A DNA stretch of 64,000 nt from Agromyces mediolanus (GTDB lineage Bacteria; Actinomycetota; Actinomycetes; Actinomycetales; Microbacteriaceae). The notes beneath the pieces were generated by a model. The model saw nothing but the letters and a program-made list of their open reading frames with translations. It was not told where the DNA came from and searched no databases. Positions within the stretch are counted from its first letter, which is position 1, and each line of letters begins with the position of its first letter. This document shows, one piece after another, positions 7,837-16,678 of this stretch. Location: contig NZ_JAMBNX010000005.1 of NCBI RefSeq assembly GCF_023715325.1, positions 124,001-188,000 on the forward strand, in the 5' to 3' direction. Made by a program: the position numbers and the translations under genes.

Positions 7837-9297
7837 GTGACCGAGATCCCCAACACCCGAAAGCCCCCCGAGCCTGCGGCCGAGCGCACCGTCGCGCCCG
7901 CCCACCCCCGCGCCGACGGCATCGACGACGTGGTCGACGCCGTCGCCGACGCCATCCTCCCCGGCCAGCAGGAGTCGATCTCGCTGCGCGAGACGCTCCG
8001 CCGCGGCGGCTGGAGCGTCGTCTCGCTCGCCGTGCCGCTCGTCATGATGGAGCAGCTCGTGCGCGACGCGGGGACGACCCTCGCCCCCGACATCCAGCGC
8101 TCCTTCCAGCTCGACGACGCGATGCTCATCGCCGTGCTCGCCTTCTCGGGCGTCGCGCTCACCCTGCTCGGCCCGCCGATGGCGTACCTCGCCGACCGGA
8201 TGCGTCGGCGGTACCTCGTCGTCGGTTCGGCCGCCCTCGGCACCGGCGCGCTGATGTGGGCCTTCTTCTCGACCTCGGTCTGGGAGATCTTCATCGCGAT
8301 GACGCTGACGGGCCTCGCGGCCGCCTACTCGCAGCCCGTCTTCGGCGCGATGATCGCCGAGGCGTACCCCGTCGAGGGACGTGGCCGGGTGTACTCCCTG
8401 CACGCGATGGCGACCCCGCTGGGCCAGCTCATCGGGCCGACGCTCGCGGGCACCATCGCCGTGCTCTCGGGTGCGGGGGAGAACGCCTGGCGCTACTCCT
8501 TCCTCGGCCTCGCCGTGCCCTACGCGATCCTCGCGGTCTGCGCGGCGGTCTTCCTGAAGGAGCCGCCCCGCGGCGGCCACGTCTACGCGGTCGCGACCGG
8601 CAACTCGATGGTCTGGGAGCAGCCGATCGGCGTCTTCGCCGCATTCCGGCGACTCGTGAAGATCCGCACCTTCCTGTTCCTCTGCATGGGCATCGGCTCG
8701 CTCGGGCTCGCGCTCTACGCCGTGCCGATCCAGGTGTCGCTGCTGTTCGGCGACACCTACGAGCTCGATGCGCTCCAGCGCGGGCTCATCTTCTCGCTCA
8801 CGCAGATCCCGGTCATCGGGGCGATGCTCATCGGCGGCCGGCAGTTCGACCGGCTCTACCTGACGAACCCGGCGCGGACGATGTACCTCGCGATCATCGG
8901 CATCGTGGGCTTCGGCGTGGTCATGGTGCTCGGCATCTGGGCGGAGCCGCTGTGGCTGCTGCTCGTCGTCTACGTCGTCGCGATGATGTTCAACGGCCTC
9001 ACCCTCGTCTCGGTGGGCGCGATCATCGCCTCGGTGACGCCGCCGCGCTACGTCGCGCAGTCGTTCGCCGTGATGACCCTGTTCACCTTCCTCATGGGCG
9101 GCTTCTTCGGGGCCGTCATCTCCGGCCTCATCTCGAGCGCCTTCGGCACCCGGCTGGCCATCGCCCTCGCCGTCGGGCTCTCCGCCGCGGCCGCGGCGCT
9201 CTTCTACTGGCTCGGATCCCGCACGATCGGCGCCGACGCCCGTCGTGTCGCCGCGGAGATCTCCGCGGAGCTCACCGAGAAGGAGGCCGGTCGATGA
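7837..9297 (+). CDS. MFS transporter (organic solute permease)
   Basis: A 486-aa major facilitator protein with about 12 membrane helices after a 45-residue polar N-terminal tail. Motif A is present in modified form as GPPMAYLADRMRRRYLVVGS between helices 2 and 3. I chose GTG 7837 because GAAGGAC lies six bases before it; an in-frame ATG at 7777 overlaps the preceding stop but lacks a ribosome site and would add 20 Pro/Gly-rich residues. The gene overlaps the SDR gene by ATGA. Its place inside the operon argues for uptake of the pathway substrate, or export of a product. Confidence 0.86.
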   Translation: MTEIPNTRKPPEPAAERTVAPAHPRADGIDDVVDAVADAILPGQQESISLRETLRRGGWSVVSLAVPLVMMEQLVRDAGTTLAPDIQRSFQLDDAMLIAVLAFSGVALTLLGPPMAYLADRMRRRYLVVGSAALGTGALMWAFFSTSVWEIFIAMTLTGLAAAYSQPVFGAMIAEAYPVEGRGRVYSLHAMATPLGQLIGPTLAGTIAVLSGAGENAWRYSFLGLAVPYAILAVCAAVFLKEPPRGGHVYAVATGNSMVWEQPIGVFAAFRRLVKIRTFLFLCMGIGSLGLALYAVPIQVSLLFGDTYELDALQRGLIFSLTQIPVIGAMLIGGRQFDRLYLTNPARTMYLAIIGIVGFGVVMVLGIWAEPLWLLLVVYVVAMMFNGLTLVSVGAIIASVTPPRYVAQSFAVMTLFTFLMGGFFGAVISGLISSAFGTRLAIALAVGLSAAAAALFYWLGSRTIGADARRVAAEISAELTEKEAGR

Positions 9298-10052
9298 CCG
9301 CACCCCACCCGTTCCGCCTCGACGGCAAGGCCGTCATCGTCACCGGCGCGAGCTCCGGCATCGGGGCGGGCATCGCCCGGCTCGCCGCCCGCTCCGGGGC
9401 CGACGTGCTGCTCGTCGGGCGCTCCCGCTCCCGGCTCGCCGAGCTCGTGCAGGAGCTCCGCGAGACGGGGTCGAGCATCGCCTCGATCGCCGTGGACCTC
9501 CGCGACGACGGCGCCCCGGAGGCGGTCGCCGCCGCCGCGCTCGAAGCGTTCGACCGGATCGACGTGCTCGTGAACGCCGCCGGGATCTACCGCATGGCCT
9601 CCCTCGACGACACGAGCGACGAGATCTTCGACGAGCACTGGGAGGTGAACGTGCGGGCCCCGTTCCGGCTCACCCGTGCCGTGCACCGGCACCTCGAGCC
9701 GGGCGCCTCGATCGTGTTCGTCTCCTCGATGTCGGGCCGTGTCGGCTCGCCGAACGACTCGGCGTACTGCGCCTCGAAGGGGGCGATCGAGCTCATCGTG
9801 AAGGCGCTCGCGACCGAGCTCGCGCCCGCCGGCATCCGCGTCAACGCCGTCGCCCCCGGCAACGTGCGGACGCCGATCAACGCGGAGCTGATCACCCCCG
9901 AGCTCGAGGCCGAGATCCTCGCGACCACCCCCGCAGGCCGGATCGGCGAGGTCGACGACATCGCTCCGGCCGTGCTCTACCTCGCCTCCGACGCGTCGCG
10001 CTACGTCGTCGGAGCGAGCCTCGCCGTCGACGGGGGCTTCACCGCCCAGTGA
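9294..10052 (+). CDS. SDR-family NAD(P)-dependent oxidoreductase
   Basis: A classical short-chain dehydrogenase of 252 aa. The cofactor motif TGASSGIG is at residues 17-24, NAAG follows strand 4, the catalytic Ser is in FVSSMSGR and Tyr/Lys are in SAYCASKGAIEL. The substrate-loop motif NAVAPGNVRTPI and the C-terminal ASRYVVGASLAVDGGF are standard. It oxidises an alcohol or reduces a carbonyl, here presumably a pathway intermediate. The start ATG overlaps the MFS stop (ATGA), with GAAGGAGG upstream. Cofactor choice is uncertain; the residues after strand 2 (VGRSRSR) would suit NADP(H). Confidence 0.92.
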   Translation: MTAPHPFRLDGKAVIVTGASSGIGAGIARLAARSGADVLLVGRSRSRLAELVQELRETGSSIASIAVDLRDDGAPEAVAAAALEAFDRIDVLVNAAGIYRMASLDDTSDEIFDEHWEVNVRAPFRLTRAVHRHLEPGASIVFVSSMSGRVGSPNDSAYCASKGAIELIVKALATELAPAGIRVNAVAPGNVRTPINAELITPELEAEILATTPAGRIGEVDDIAPAVLYLASDASRYVVGASLAVDGGFTAQ

Positions 10053-10105
10053 GCCCGCCGCCGCACCGACCCCACCCGACCACCGCCGTTTCCGAGAGGC
10101 CGATC

Positions 10106-11353
10106 ATGACCACCTATCCCAGCGGGTTGACCCGACGCGAGTTCGAGCGGGAGCTCGACCGACTCGAGGTCGTCTCGCGCTTCCCCGAGATGCCGAGCAA
10201 CCTCTTCGACGAGGGACCGCACCTCGTCGACACCCCGCTGACCCCCTGGGGCGACGAGGTGCGCGAGCTCGCCGTCGACGCCTACCGCCGGTTCATCCAC
10301 GGCGAGACCTGGATCACCGGGGGCGGCGCGCGCGAGATGGAGGCCGAGGTCATCTCGTGGATGGGCGGGCTGATGGGGGCCGAGACCCCGACGGGCTTCC
10401 TCACCGCGGGCGGCTCCGAGTCGAACATGTGCGCCATCCTCACGGCAAAGCAGCGCTCCGGGCGCCGCGGCGGCAGCGTGGTGTTCCCCGACAACGGGCA
10501 CTACTCGCTGCACAAGCTCTGCCGCATGTTCGACCTCGACGCGATCGTCGTCCCGGCCCCCGAGGGCCGCCTGCACGAGGTCGACCCCGCGGCGATCGAG
10601 GCCGCCATCCGTCCCGACACCATCGCCATCATCGCGACCGCGGGCACCTGGGCCTTCGGCAGCGTCGACCCGATCGCCGAGATCGGCGAGATCGCCGAGC
10701 GGCACGGGCTCTACCTGCACGTCGACGGCGCGTTCGGCGGATACATCCTGCCGTTCCTCGAGCGCTCCGGCTACGACTCGACGATCCCCGCCTGGGACTT
10801 CCGGGTGCCGGGCGTGCACTCGATCAGCGCCGACCTGCACAAGAACGGCATGGCCCCGCCGCCCGTGGGCAGCCTGACCTTCCGCGACGAGGCGCTGCTC
10901 GCCGCGGCGAAGGAGATCTGCCCGCCGAACGGCACGATGTCGGGCACCCGCGGCGTCGGCCCGATCGCCGGGGCCTGGGCCATGGTGCGCCTCCTCGGCC
11001 AGGCCGGGTACGAGGCCGTCTCGCTCGCCTCGATGGCGATGCGCGACGAGCTGAACGCCGGGGTCGAGCGCATCGACGGGCTCGAGATCCACCCGGGCTC
11101 GCGCATCAACATGTCGCTCATCCACTCGACGACGCTCGACCTCCGGCCCACCGCCGAGGAGCTGCGTCGTCGCGGCTGGATGTTCGCCGCCCGCTCGGTG
11201 CCCGCCCCCGTCGGGATGGTGCTCGTGCCGATGCCGCACAACGTGGGCCGGATCGCCCCGTTCCTCGCCGACCTCGAGGAGGCCGCCGGCCTCGCCCGGC
11301 CGCTCGGCGCCGAGGACCTGAGCGCGGCGGGGGTGTCGTCCTATGGCTTCTGA
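10106..11353 (+). CDS. PLP-dependent group II decarboxylase / lyase
   Basis: A 415-aa fold-type-I PLP enzyme resembling MfnA-type L-amino acid decarboxylases and sphingosine-phosphate lyases. Visible motifs are FLTAGGSESNMCAIL for phosphate binding, LYLHVDGAFGGYILPF with the Asp that contacts the pyridine nitrogen, and SADLHKNGMAPPPVG with the Schiff-base Lys. It would decarboxylate an amino acid or cleave a C-C bond of an amino alcohol. ATG 10106 has GAGAGG seven bases upstream. There is a 53-base gap to the SDR gene, and the stop lies 10 bases inside hyuA. The substrate is unknown. Confidence 0.86.
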   Translation: MTTYPSGLTRREFERELDRLEVVSRFPEMPSNLFDEGPHLVDTPLTPWGDEVRELAVDAYRRFIHGETWITGGGAREMEAEVISWMGGLMGAETPTGFLTAGGSESNMCAILTAKQRSGRRGGSVVFPDNGHYSLHKLCRMFDLDAIVVPAPEGRLHEVDPAAIEAAIRPDTIAIIATAGTWAFGSVDPIAEIGEIAERHGLYLHVDGAFGGYILPFLERSGYDSTIPAWDFRVPGVHSISADLHKNGMAPPPVGSLTFRDEALLAAAKEICPPNGTMSGTRGVGPIAGAWAMVRLLGQAGYEAVSLASMAMRDELNAGVERIDGLEIHPGSRINMSLIHSTTLDLRPTAEELRRRGWMFAARSVPAPVGMVLVPMPHNVGRIAPFLADLEEAAGLARPLGAEDLSAAGVSSYGF

Positions 11354-13514
11354 ACCGCAGCCGCAGCCGCAGCCGCGGCCGGGGCGGACGCCGGCGCGGG
11401 CGCTCCCGCTCCGCCTCTCCGTCGACATCGGCGGCACCTTCACCGACCTCGTCGTCGAGGAGGGCGGACTGCTCCGCCTCTACAAGGCGCCGACCGTGCC
11501 GAGCGACCCCGTGCAGGGCATCCTCGACGTCATCGGTGTCGCCGCCGCGGCCGAGGGCGTCGGCGTGCGCGACTTCCTCGCCCGCGTCGCGAGCCTCGCG
11601 CACGCCACCACGCGCGGGCTGAACGCCGTGCTCACCGGCACCGCCGCGCGCACCGCGCTCCTCGTGACGAGCGGGCACCCCGACGTGCTGCTGCTCCGCG
11701 AGGGCGGCCGCCGCGACCCCTACGACTTCACGGTGCCCTACCCGGAGCCGTACGTGCCCCGCCGGCTCACCCTCGAGCTGCCCGGCCGCATCCTCTCCAC
11801 CGGGGAGGAGCTCGAGCCGCTCGACCTCGCCGCCGTCGAGGCGGCCTGCGACCGGCTGCTCGAGCTCGACGTCGAGGCCGTCGCCGTGTGCCTGCTCTGG
11901 GCCACCGTGAACCCCGCGCACGAGCTCGCGGTCGGCGAGGTGCTCGCCCGCCGGCTCGGCGGCATCCCGTTCAGCCTCTCGCACGCCCTGAACCCCTCGC
12001 TGCGCGAGTACCGGCGGGCCTCGTCCACCGCGATCGACGCCTCGCTGAAACCCCTCATGTCCGACTACGTGGCCGCCCTCACCGGGCGGCTGCGGGCGGC
12101 CGGGCTCGCCGGGCGGATCCTCATGGTCACCTCGATGGGCGGCGTCGTCGAGGTCGAGGACGCCGCGGCCGCGCCGATCGTCACCCTGAACTCGGGGCCG
12201 TCGATGGCCCCCGTCGCCGGGCGCGCCTACGCGGCCGCCGACACCGGCTCCGACGCGGTGATCATCGCGGATGCCGGTGGCACCACGTTCGACGTCACGC
12301 TCGTGCGGCGCGGCGAGATCCCCTCGACCCGCACCGCCTGGGTGGGCGAGGAGGGCACCGGGCACCTCACCGGCCTGCCCTCGATCGACGTGAAGAGCGC
12401 CGGCGCCGGCGGCGGCAGCATCGCCTGGGTCGACCCCGGCGGGCTGCTGCACGTCGGCCCGCAGAGCGCCGGCTCCCAGCCGGGCCCCGCCTGCTACGGC
12501 CGGGGCGGCACCGCCGCGACCGTCACCGATGCCGCGCTCGTGCTCGGCTACCTCGACGCGGAGCACTTCTCGAGCGGCCGGATGCGGCTCGACGTCGAGG
12601 CGGCCCGCCGGGCGATCGAGCACGACGTCGCCGGCCCGCTCGGCCTCGGACTCGTCGAGGCGGCCTCGGCCGTGCTCGACCTCACCACCGAGCAGATGGT
12701 GCACGCGATCGAGGAGATCACCCTGCAGCAGGGCATCGACCCCTCGGCGGCGGTGCTCGTCGGCGGCGGTGGGGCCGCGGGGCTGAACGCCGCCGCGGTC
12801 GCCGGTCGGCTCGGCTCGCCCTCGCTCGTGATGCCCGCCGTCGGCGCCGCGCTCGCCGCGGCCGGTGCGCTGATGAGCGACTACACGGCGGTCTACTCCT
12901 CGACGATCCCGGCGCTCACCTCGGCGTTCGACGCCGAGCGGGTGAACGCGGGGCTCGCGGAGCTGCTCGCCCGGGGCCGCGCCTTCGCCGAGCGGATGGG
13001 CGGCGGCGCCGCGACCATCGGGCTCTACGCCGAGGCGCGCTACCCGCAGCAGATCTGGGAGCTGGAGATCCCGCTCCGCGACGAACGCTTCGCCGGCGCG
13101 GACGACGTCGCGGGCTTCGTCGCGGACTTCCACGACGTGCACGAGGAGATCCTCGGCATCCGCGACGATGGCTCGCCCGTCGAGGTCGTGAGCTGGGGCG
13201 CGCGCGTGCGCGTGCCGCTCGAGCGTGCCGAGGGCGTGCTCTCCGCGCGGCTGGAGTCGGGCACGCTCGCGACGAGCCGGACCGCGTACGTGCGCGGCGC
13301 CGGCATGGTCGAGGTGCCGGTGCGCCCGCTGTCCTCCCTCACCCCGGGCCTCGCCGAGCGCGGCCCGATCCTCATCGAGTCGCCGTTCACGACGATCGTC
13401 GTCGCCGACGCCAGCGCCGTCGAGATCGCGCCGAGCGGCTCCCTCGTGATCACCCCCGCCGGCCAGGCCGCCGGTGCGGCCCCCGTGCCCGACCTCGAGG
13501 AGAGCGTCCGATGA
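11343..13514 (+). CDS. hyuA: Hydantoinase/oxoprolinase family protein, subunit A
   Basis: A 723-aa member of the HyuA family (N-methylhydantoinase A, 5-oxoprolinase and acetone carboxylase beta relatives), which uses ATP to activate a cyclic amide or ketone. LSVDIGGTFTDLVVEEGG at residues 24-41 is the N-terminal phosphate-binding motif, HATTRGLNAVLTG follows, and ADAGGTTFDVTLVRRG near residue 305 is the second ATPase motif. The N-terminus holds a short Gln-Pro repeat from a 6-base tandem repeat. ATG 11343 overlaps the decarboxylase end by 11 bases, and the stop overlaps hyuB as ATGA. It must work with HyuB. Confidence 0.93.
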   Translation: MASEPQPQPQPRPGRTPARALPLRLSVDIGGTFTDLVVEEGGLLRLYKAPTVPSDPVQGILDVIGVAAAAEGVGVRDFLARVASLAHATTRGLNAVLTGTAARTALLVTSGHPDVLLLREGGRRDPYDFTVPYPEPYVPRRLTLELPGRILSTGEELEPLDLAAVEAACDRLLELDVEAVAVCLLWATVNPAHELAVGEVLARRLGGIPFSLSHALNPSLREYRRASSTAIDASLKPLMSDYVAALTGRLRAAGLAGRILMVTSMGGVVEVEDAAAAPIVTLNSGPSMAPVAGRAYAAADTGSDAVIIADAGGTTFDVTLVRRGEIPSTRTAWVGEEGTGHLTGLPSIDVKSAGAGGGSIAWVDPGGLLHVGPQSAGSQPGPACYGRGGTAATVTDAALVLGYLDAEHFSSGRMRLDVEAARRAIEHDVAGPLGLGLVEAASAVLDLTTEQMVHAIEEITLQQGIDPSAAVLVGGGGAAGLNAAAVAGRLGSPSLVMPAVGAALAAAGALMSDYTAVYSSTIPALTSAFDAERVNAGLAELLARGRAFAERMGGGAATIGLYAEARYPQQIWELEIPLRDERFAGADDVAGFVADFHDVHEEILGIRDDGSPVEVVSWGARVRVPLERAEGVLSARLESGTLATSRTAYVRGAGMVEVPVRPLSSLTPGLAERGPILIESPFTTIVVADASAVEIAPSGSLVITPAGQAAGAAPVPDLEESVR

Positions 13515-15301
13515 CCGAGCGACCCACCGCCCCCGCGCACGACGGCGCCCAGCTCGCGGTGCTCAGCCACCGGCTGGAGGCGATCGTGCGCCGGATGGCG
13601 AACACCCTCGCCCGCTCCGGGCGCTCCGGGGTGCTGAACACGGCGCGGGACTTCTCCTGCTGCATCCTCACCGCCGACGGCGAGGTGCTCACCACCGGGC
13701 AGAGCCTGCCGATCCACGTGATGGGCGGGCCCGACCTGCAGGCCGAGGCGCTGCGCGAGTTCTTCCCGGTGATGCGCCGGGGCGACGCCTTCCTGCACAA
13801 CTCCCCGTACCACGGCAACACGCACGCGGCCGATCACGCGATCATGGTGCCGGTCGTCGACCGCGACGGCGTGCACCGCTTCACCGTGGTCGCGAAGGCG
13901 CACCAGGCCGACTGCGGCAACTCGGTGCCGACGACGTACATGGCGAGCGCCCGCGACGTGTACGAGGAGGGCGCCCTCGTCTTCCCCGTCGTGCGGGTCC
14001 AGCAGGACTACGCCGACCTCGACGACATCCTGCGGATGTGCGAGATGCGCATCCGCGTGCCCGAGCAGTGGCGCGGCGACTACCTCGCGATCATGGGCAG
14101 CGCCCGGATCGGCGAGCGGGCCCTGCTCGAGCTCGGCGAGGAGGTCGGCTGGGACGCCCTCGACGGCTTCTCCCGCGACTGGCTCGACTACAGCGAGCGC
14201 CGAATGGAGGTCACGATCCGCGCGCTGCCCGCCGGATCGACGACGAAGTCCACCGTGCACGACCCGTTCCCGGGGGTGCCCGACGGCGTGCCGATCCAGG
14301 CGACCGTCACGGTGCTGCCGGAGGAGGGCCTGATCGAGGTCGACCTCCGCGACAACCCGGACTGCGTGCCGTCGGGGCTGAACCTCAGCCAGGCGACGTC
14401 CCGCGCGGCGGCGTTCATCGGGCTGTTCAACAGCATCGACCACACCATCCCGCACAACCAGGGCAGTTTCCGACGCGTGCGGCTGCTGCTGCGGGAGAAC
14501 TGCGTCGTCGGCATCCCGCGCCACCCGGTGAGCTGCTCGGTCGCGACGACGAACCTCTCGAACCGCGTCGGCAACCTCGTGCAACGCGCGATGGCCGAAC
14601 TCGGCGCGGGCCTCGGCATGGCCGAGGTCGGCACCGGGATGTCGCCGGCGGAGGCCGTCGTGTCGGGCATCGACCGGCGGGCCGGTGCCACGGCGTTCGT
14701 GAACCAGATCTTCACCGGCACGAACGGCGGCGCCGCCGGCCCGCACGCCGACGGCTGGCTCACGATGGACGACCTGGGCTCGGGCGGCACGCTGCTCCTC
14801 GACAGCGTCGAGATCGACGAGCTCAAGCAGCCGATCGTGATCCACGAGCGCCGGCTCGCGGTCGACACGGAGGGTGCGGGGCACCGCCGGGGCGCCCCGG
14901 GCACGATCGTCGAGTACGGGCCCATCGGCGGACCGATCGAGGCGATCTACGCCAACGACGGCTCGATCAACCCGATGGCGGGGGCGCGCGGCGGACGCGC
15001 GGGCGCGCCCTCGCGTCAGCAGAAGCGGACGCGGGACGGATCGCTCGTCGCGCTCGACATCTGCGGTCCGGAGGTGATCGAGGTCGGCGAGCGGCTCGTC
15101 GCCCGCACGAGCGGCGGCGGCGGCTACGGCGACCCGGCGACCCGCGAGCCCGAGCTCGTCCTCGCCGACGTGCGCGAGGGCTGGATCAGCGAACGACGTG
15201 CGCGCGAGGTGTACCTCGTGCAGATCCGCGACGGGCGGATCGATCAGGACGCGACCGGGCAGCTGCGCTCGGCCAAGGAGATGTGGAGGAACCGCGGATG
15301 A
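13511..15301 (+). CDS. hyuB: Hydantoinase/oxoprolinase family protein, subunit B
   Basis: A 596-aa HyuB-family subunit that pairs with HyuA to hydrolyse a hydantoin, oxoproline-like lactam or related substrate at the cost of ATP. Family landmarks are RMANTLARSGRSGVLNTARD, the HNSPYHGNTHAADH block (residues about 95-110) with several possible metal ligands, and the C-terminal RTSGGGGYGDPATR. The start ATG overlaps the hyuA stop, and the stop overlaps the aminotransferase start (ATGA), so subunit ratios are probably set by coupling. Full length for the family. Confidence 0.93.
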   Translation: MTERPTAPAHDGAQLAVLSHRLEAIVRRMANTLARSGRSGVLNTARDFSCCILTADGEVLTTGQSLPIHVMGGPDLQAEALREFFPVMRRGDAFLHNSPYHGNTHAADHAIMVPVVDRDGVHRFTVVAKAHQADCGNSVPTTYMASARDVYEEGALVFPVVRVQQDYADLDDILRMCEMRIRVPEQWRGDYLAIMGSARIGERALLELGEEVGWDALDGFSRDWLDYSERRMEVTIRALPAGSTTKSTVHDPFPGVPDGVPIQATVTVLPEEGLIEVDLRDNPDCVPSGLNLSQATSRAAAFIGLFNSIDHTIPHNQGSFRRVRLLLRENCVVGIPRHPVSCSVATTNLSNRVGNLVQRAMAELGAGLGMAEVGTGMSPAEAVVSGIDRRAGATAFVNQIFTGTNGGAAGPHADGWLTMDDLGSGGTLLLDSVEIDELKQPIVIHERRLAVDTEGAGHRRGAPGTIVEYGPIGGPIEAIYANDGSINPMAGARGGRAGAPSRQQKRTRDGSLVALDICGPEVIEVGERLVARTSGGGGYGDPATREPELVLADVREGWISERRAREVYLVQIRDGRIDQDATGQLRSAKEMWRNRG

Positions 15302-16662
15302 CCGCGACGACGATGGACCGGACCCGGCTCGGGCAGCTGCTCGCGCGCGAACGCGGGGAGTTCGTCCGGCGCACCCCGGAGTCGCGCCGGCTGCACGAGG
15401 CGGCCGCGCCGCACCTGCTCGGCGGAGTGCCGATGACGTGGATGGCGAAGAGCGCCGGCCCGTACCCGCTGTACCTCGACTCGGCCCGCGGCGCGCGGGT
15501 CACCGACGCCGACGGCACCCGCTACGTCGACTTCTGCCTGGGCGACACGGGCGCGATGGCCGGGCACTCGCCGGCGGCGACCGTCGAGGCCGTCGAGCGG
15601 CGCTACGGTCGGCTCGGCGGGGCGACCGCGATGATGCCGACCGAGGACGCGGGCGTCGTCGCCGGCATCCTCGCCGAGCGTTTCGGGGTCGCGGAGTGGA
15701 GCTTCTCGCTCTCGGCGACCGACGCGAACCGCTGGGTGCTGCGGCTCGCCCGGGCCGTGACCGGGCGGCCGCGCGTGCTCGTGAACAGCTTCAGCTACCA
15801 CGGCAGCGTCGACGAGTCGTTCATCGTGACCGGCCCGGACGGCCCGAGGGCCAGGCCGGGCAACGTCGGCCCCGCGTACGACGTGACGCGCACGAGCCGG
15901 GTGGTCGAGTTCAACGATCTCGCCGGGCTCGAGCGCGAGCTCGCCGCGGGCGACGTCGCGGCGGTGCTGATGGAGCCGGCGCTCACGAACATGGGCATCG
16001 TGCTGCCGGAGCCCGGCTACCTCGCCGGGGTGCGCGAGCTCACCCGGGCGGCCGGGACGCTCCTCATCAACGACGAGACGCACACCTTCTCGGCGGGGCC
16101 CGGCGGCTGCACGGCGGCGTGGGGGCTCGAGCCCGACCTCGTCACCCTCGGCAAGGCGATCGCGGGAGGCATCCCGATCGGCGCCTACGGCCTGAGCGCC
16201 GAGCTGGCCGATCGGATCTGGTCGGACCCCGAGACCGACCTCGTCGACACCGGCGGCGTCGGCGGCACCCTCGCGGGCAACGCGCTGAGCCTCGCGGCCG
16301 CGCGCGCGACGCTCGAGCGGGTGCTGACGCCCGAGGCGTTCGCCGGCATGACCGCGCGGTCGGGGGAGTACACGGCCGGGGTGCAGGGGCTCATCGACCG
16401 CTTCGCGCTGCCGTGGACCGTCACGCAGCTCGGGGCGCGCTCCGAGTACCGCTTCGCCTCGCCCGCCCCGCGGAACGGCACGGAGTCGTACCTCGCGACG
16501 GACACGGAGCTCGAGGACTACCTGCACCTGTTCCTGCTGAACCGGGGGATCTTCCTGACGCCGTTCCACAACATGGCGCTCATGTGCCCGGAGACGAGCA
16601 GCGCCGACGTCGAGCTGCACCTGGACGTGCTCGCCGCCGCGCTGTCGGATCTCGTCGGCTGA
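15298..16662 (+). CDS. Class-III aminotransferase, glutamate-1-semialdehyde aminomutase-like
   Basis: A 454-aa fold-type-I PLP enzyme. LINDETHTFSAGPGG holds the PLP-contacting Asp, and LVTLGKAIAGGIPIGAYG carries the Schiff-base Lys. The N-terminus YPLYLDSARGARVTDADG is like HemL-type and amino-lactam racemase enzymes of this class. It could be a transaminase, an aminomutase or a racemase (alpha-amino-caprolactam racemases belong to this fold). It is the last gene of the operon, translationally coupled to hyuB, and is convergent with the LuxR gene 16 bases later. A true hemL is unlikely because no haem genes are nearby. Confidence 0.87.
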   Translation: MTATTMDRTRLGQLLARERGEFVRRTPESRRLHEAAAPHLLGGVPMTWMAKSAGPYPLYLDSARGARVTDADGTRYVDFCLGDTGAMAGHSPAATVEAVERRYGRLGGATAMMPTEDAGVVAGILAERFGVAEWSFSLSATDANRWVLRLARAVTGRPRVLVNSFSYHGSVDESFIVTGPDGPRARPGNVGPAYDVTRTSRVVEFNDLAGLERELAAGDVAAVLMEPALTNMGIVLPEPGYLAGVRELTRAAGTLLINDETHTFSAGPGGCTAAWGLEPDLVTLGKAIAGGIPIGAYGLSAELADRIWSDPETDLVDTGGVGGTLAGNALSLAAARATLERVLTPEAFAGMTARSGEYTAGVQGLIDRFALPWTVTQLGARSEYRFASPAPRNGTESYLATDTELEDYLHLFLLNRGIFLTPFHNMALMCPETSSADVELHLDVLAAALSDLVG

Positions 16663-16678
16663 GGCCGAGGCTCGGTGT

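Noticed and set aside
15298..16662. Annotation as hemL (glutamate-1-semialdehyde aminomutase)
   Set aside because: It only shares the class-III fold; the gene sits in a catabolic operon without haem genes, so no symbol was given.
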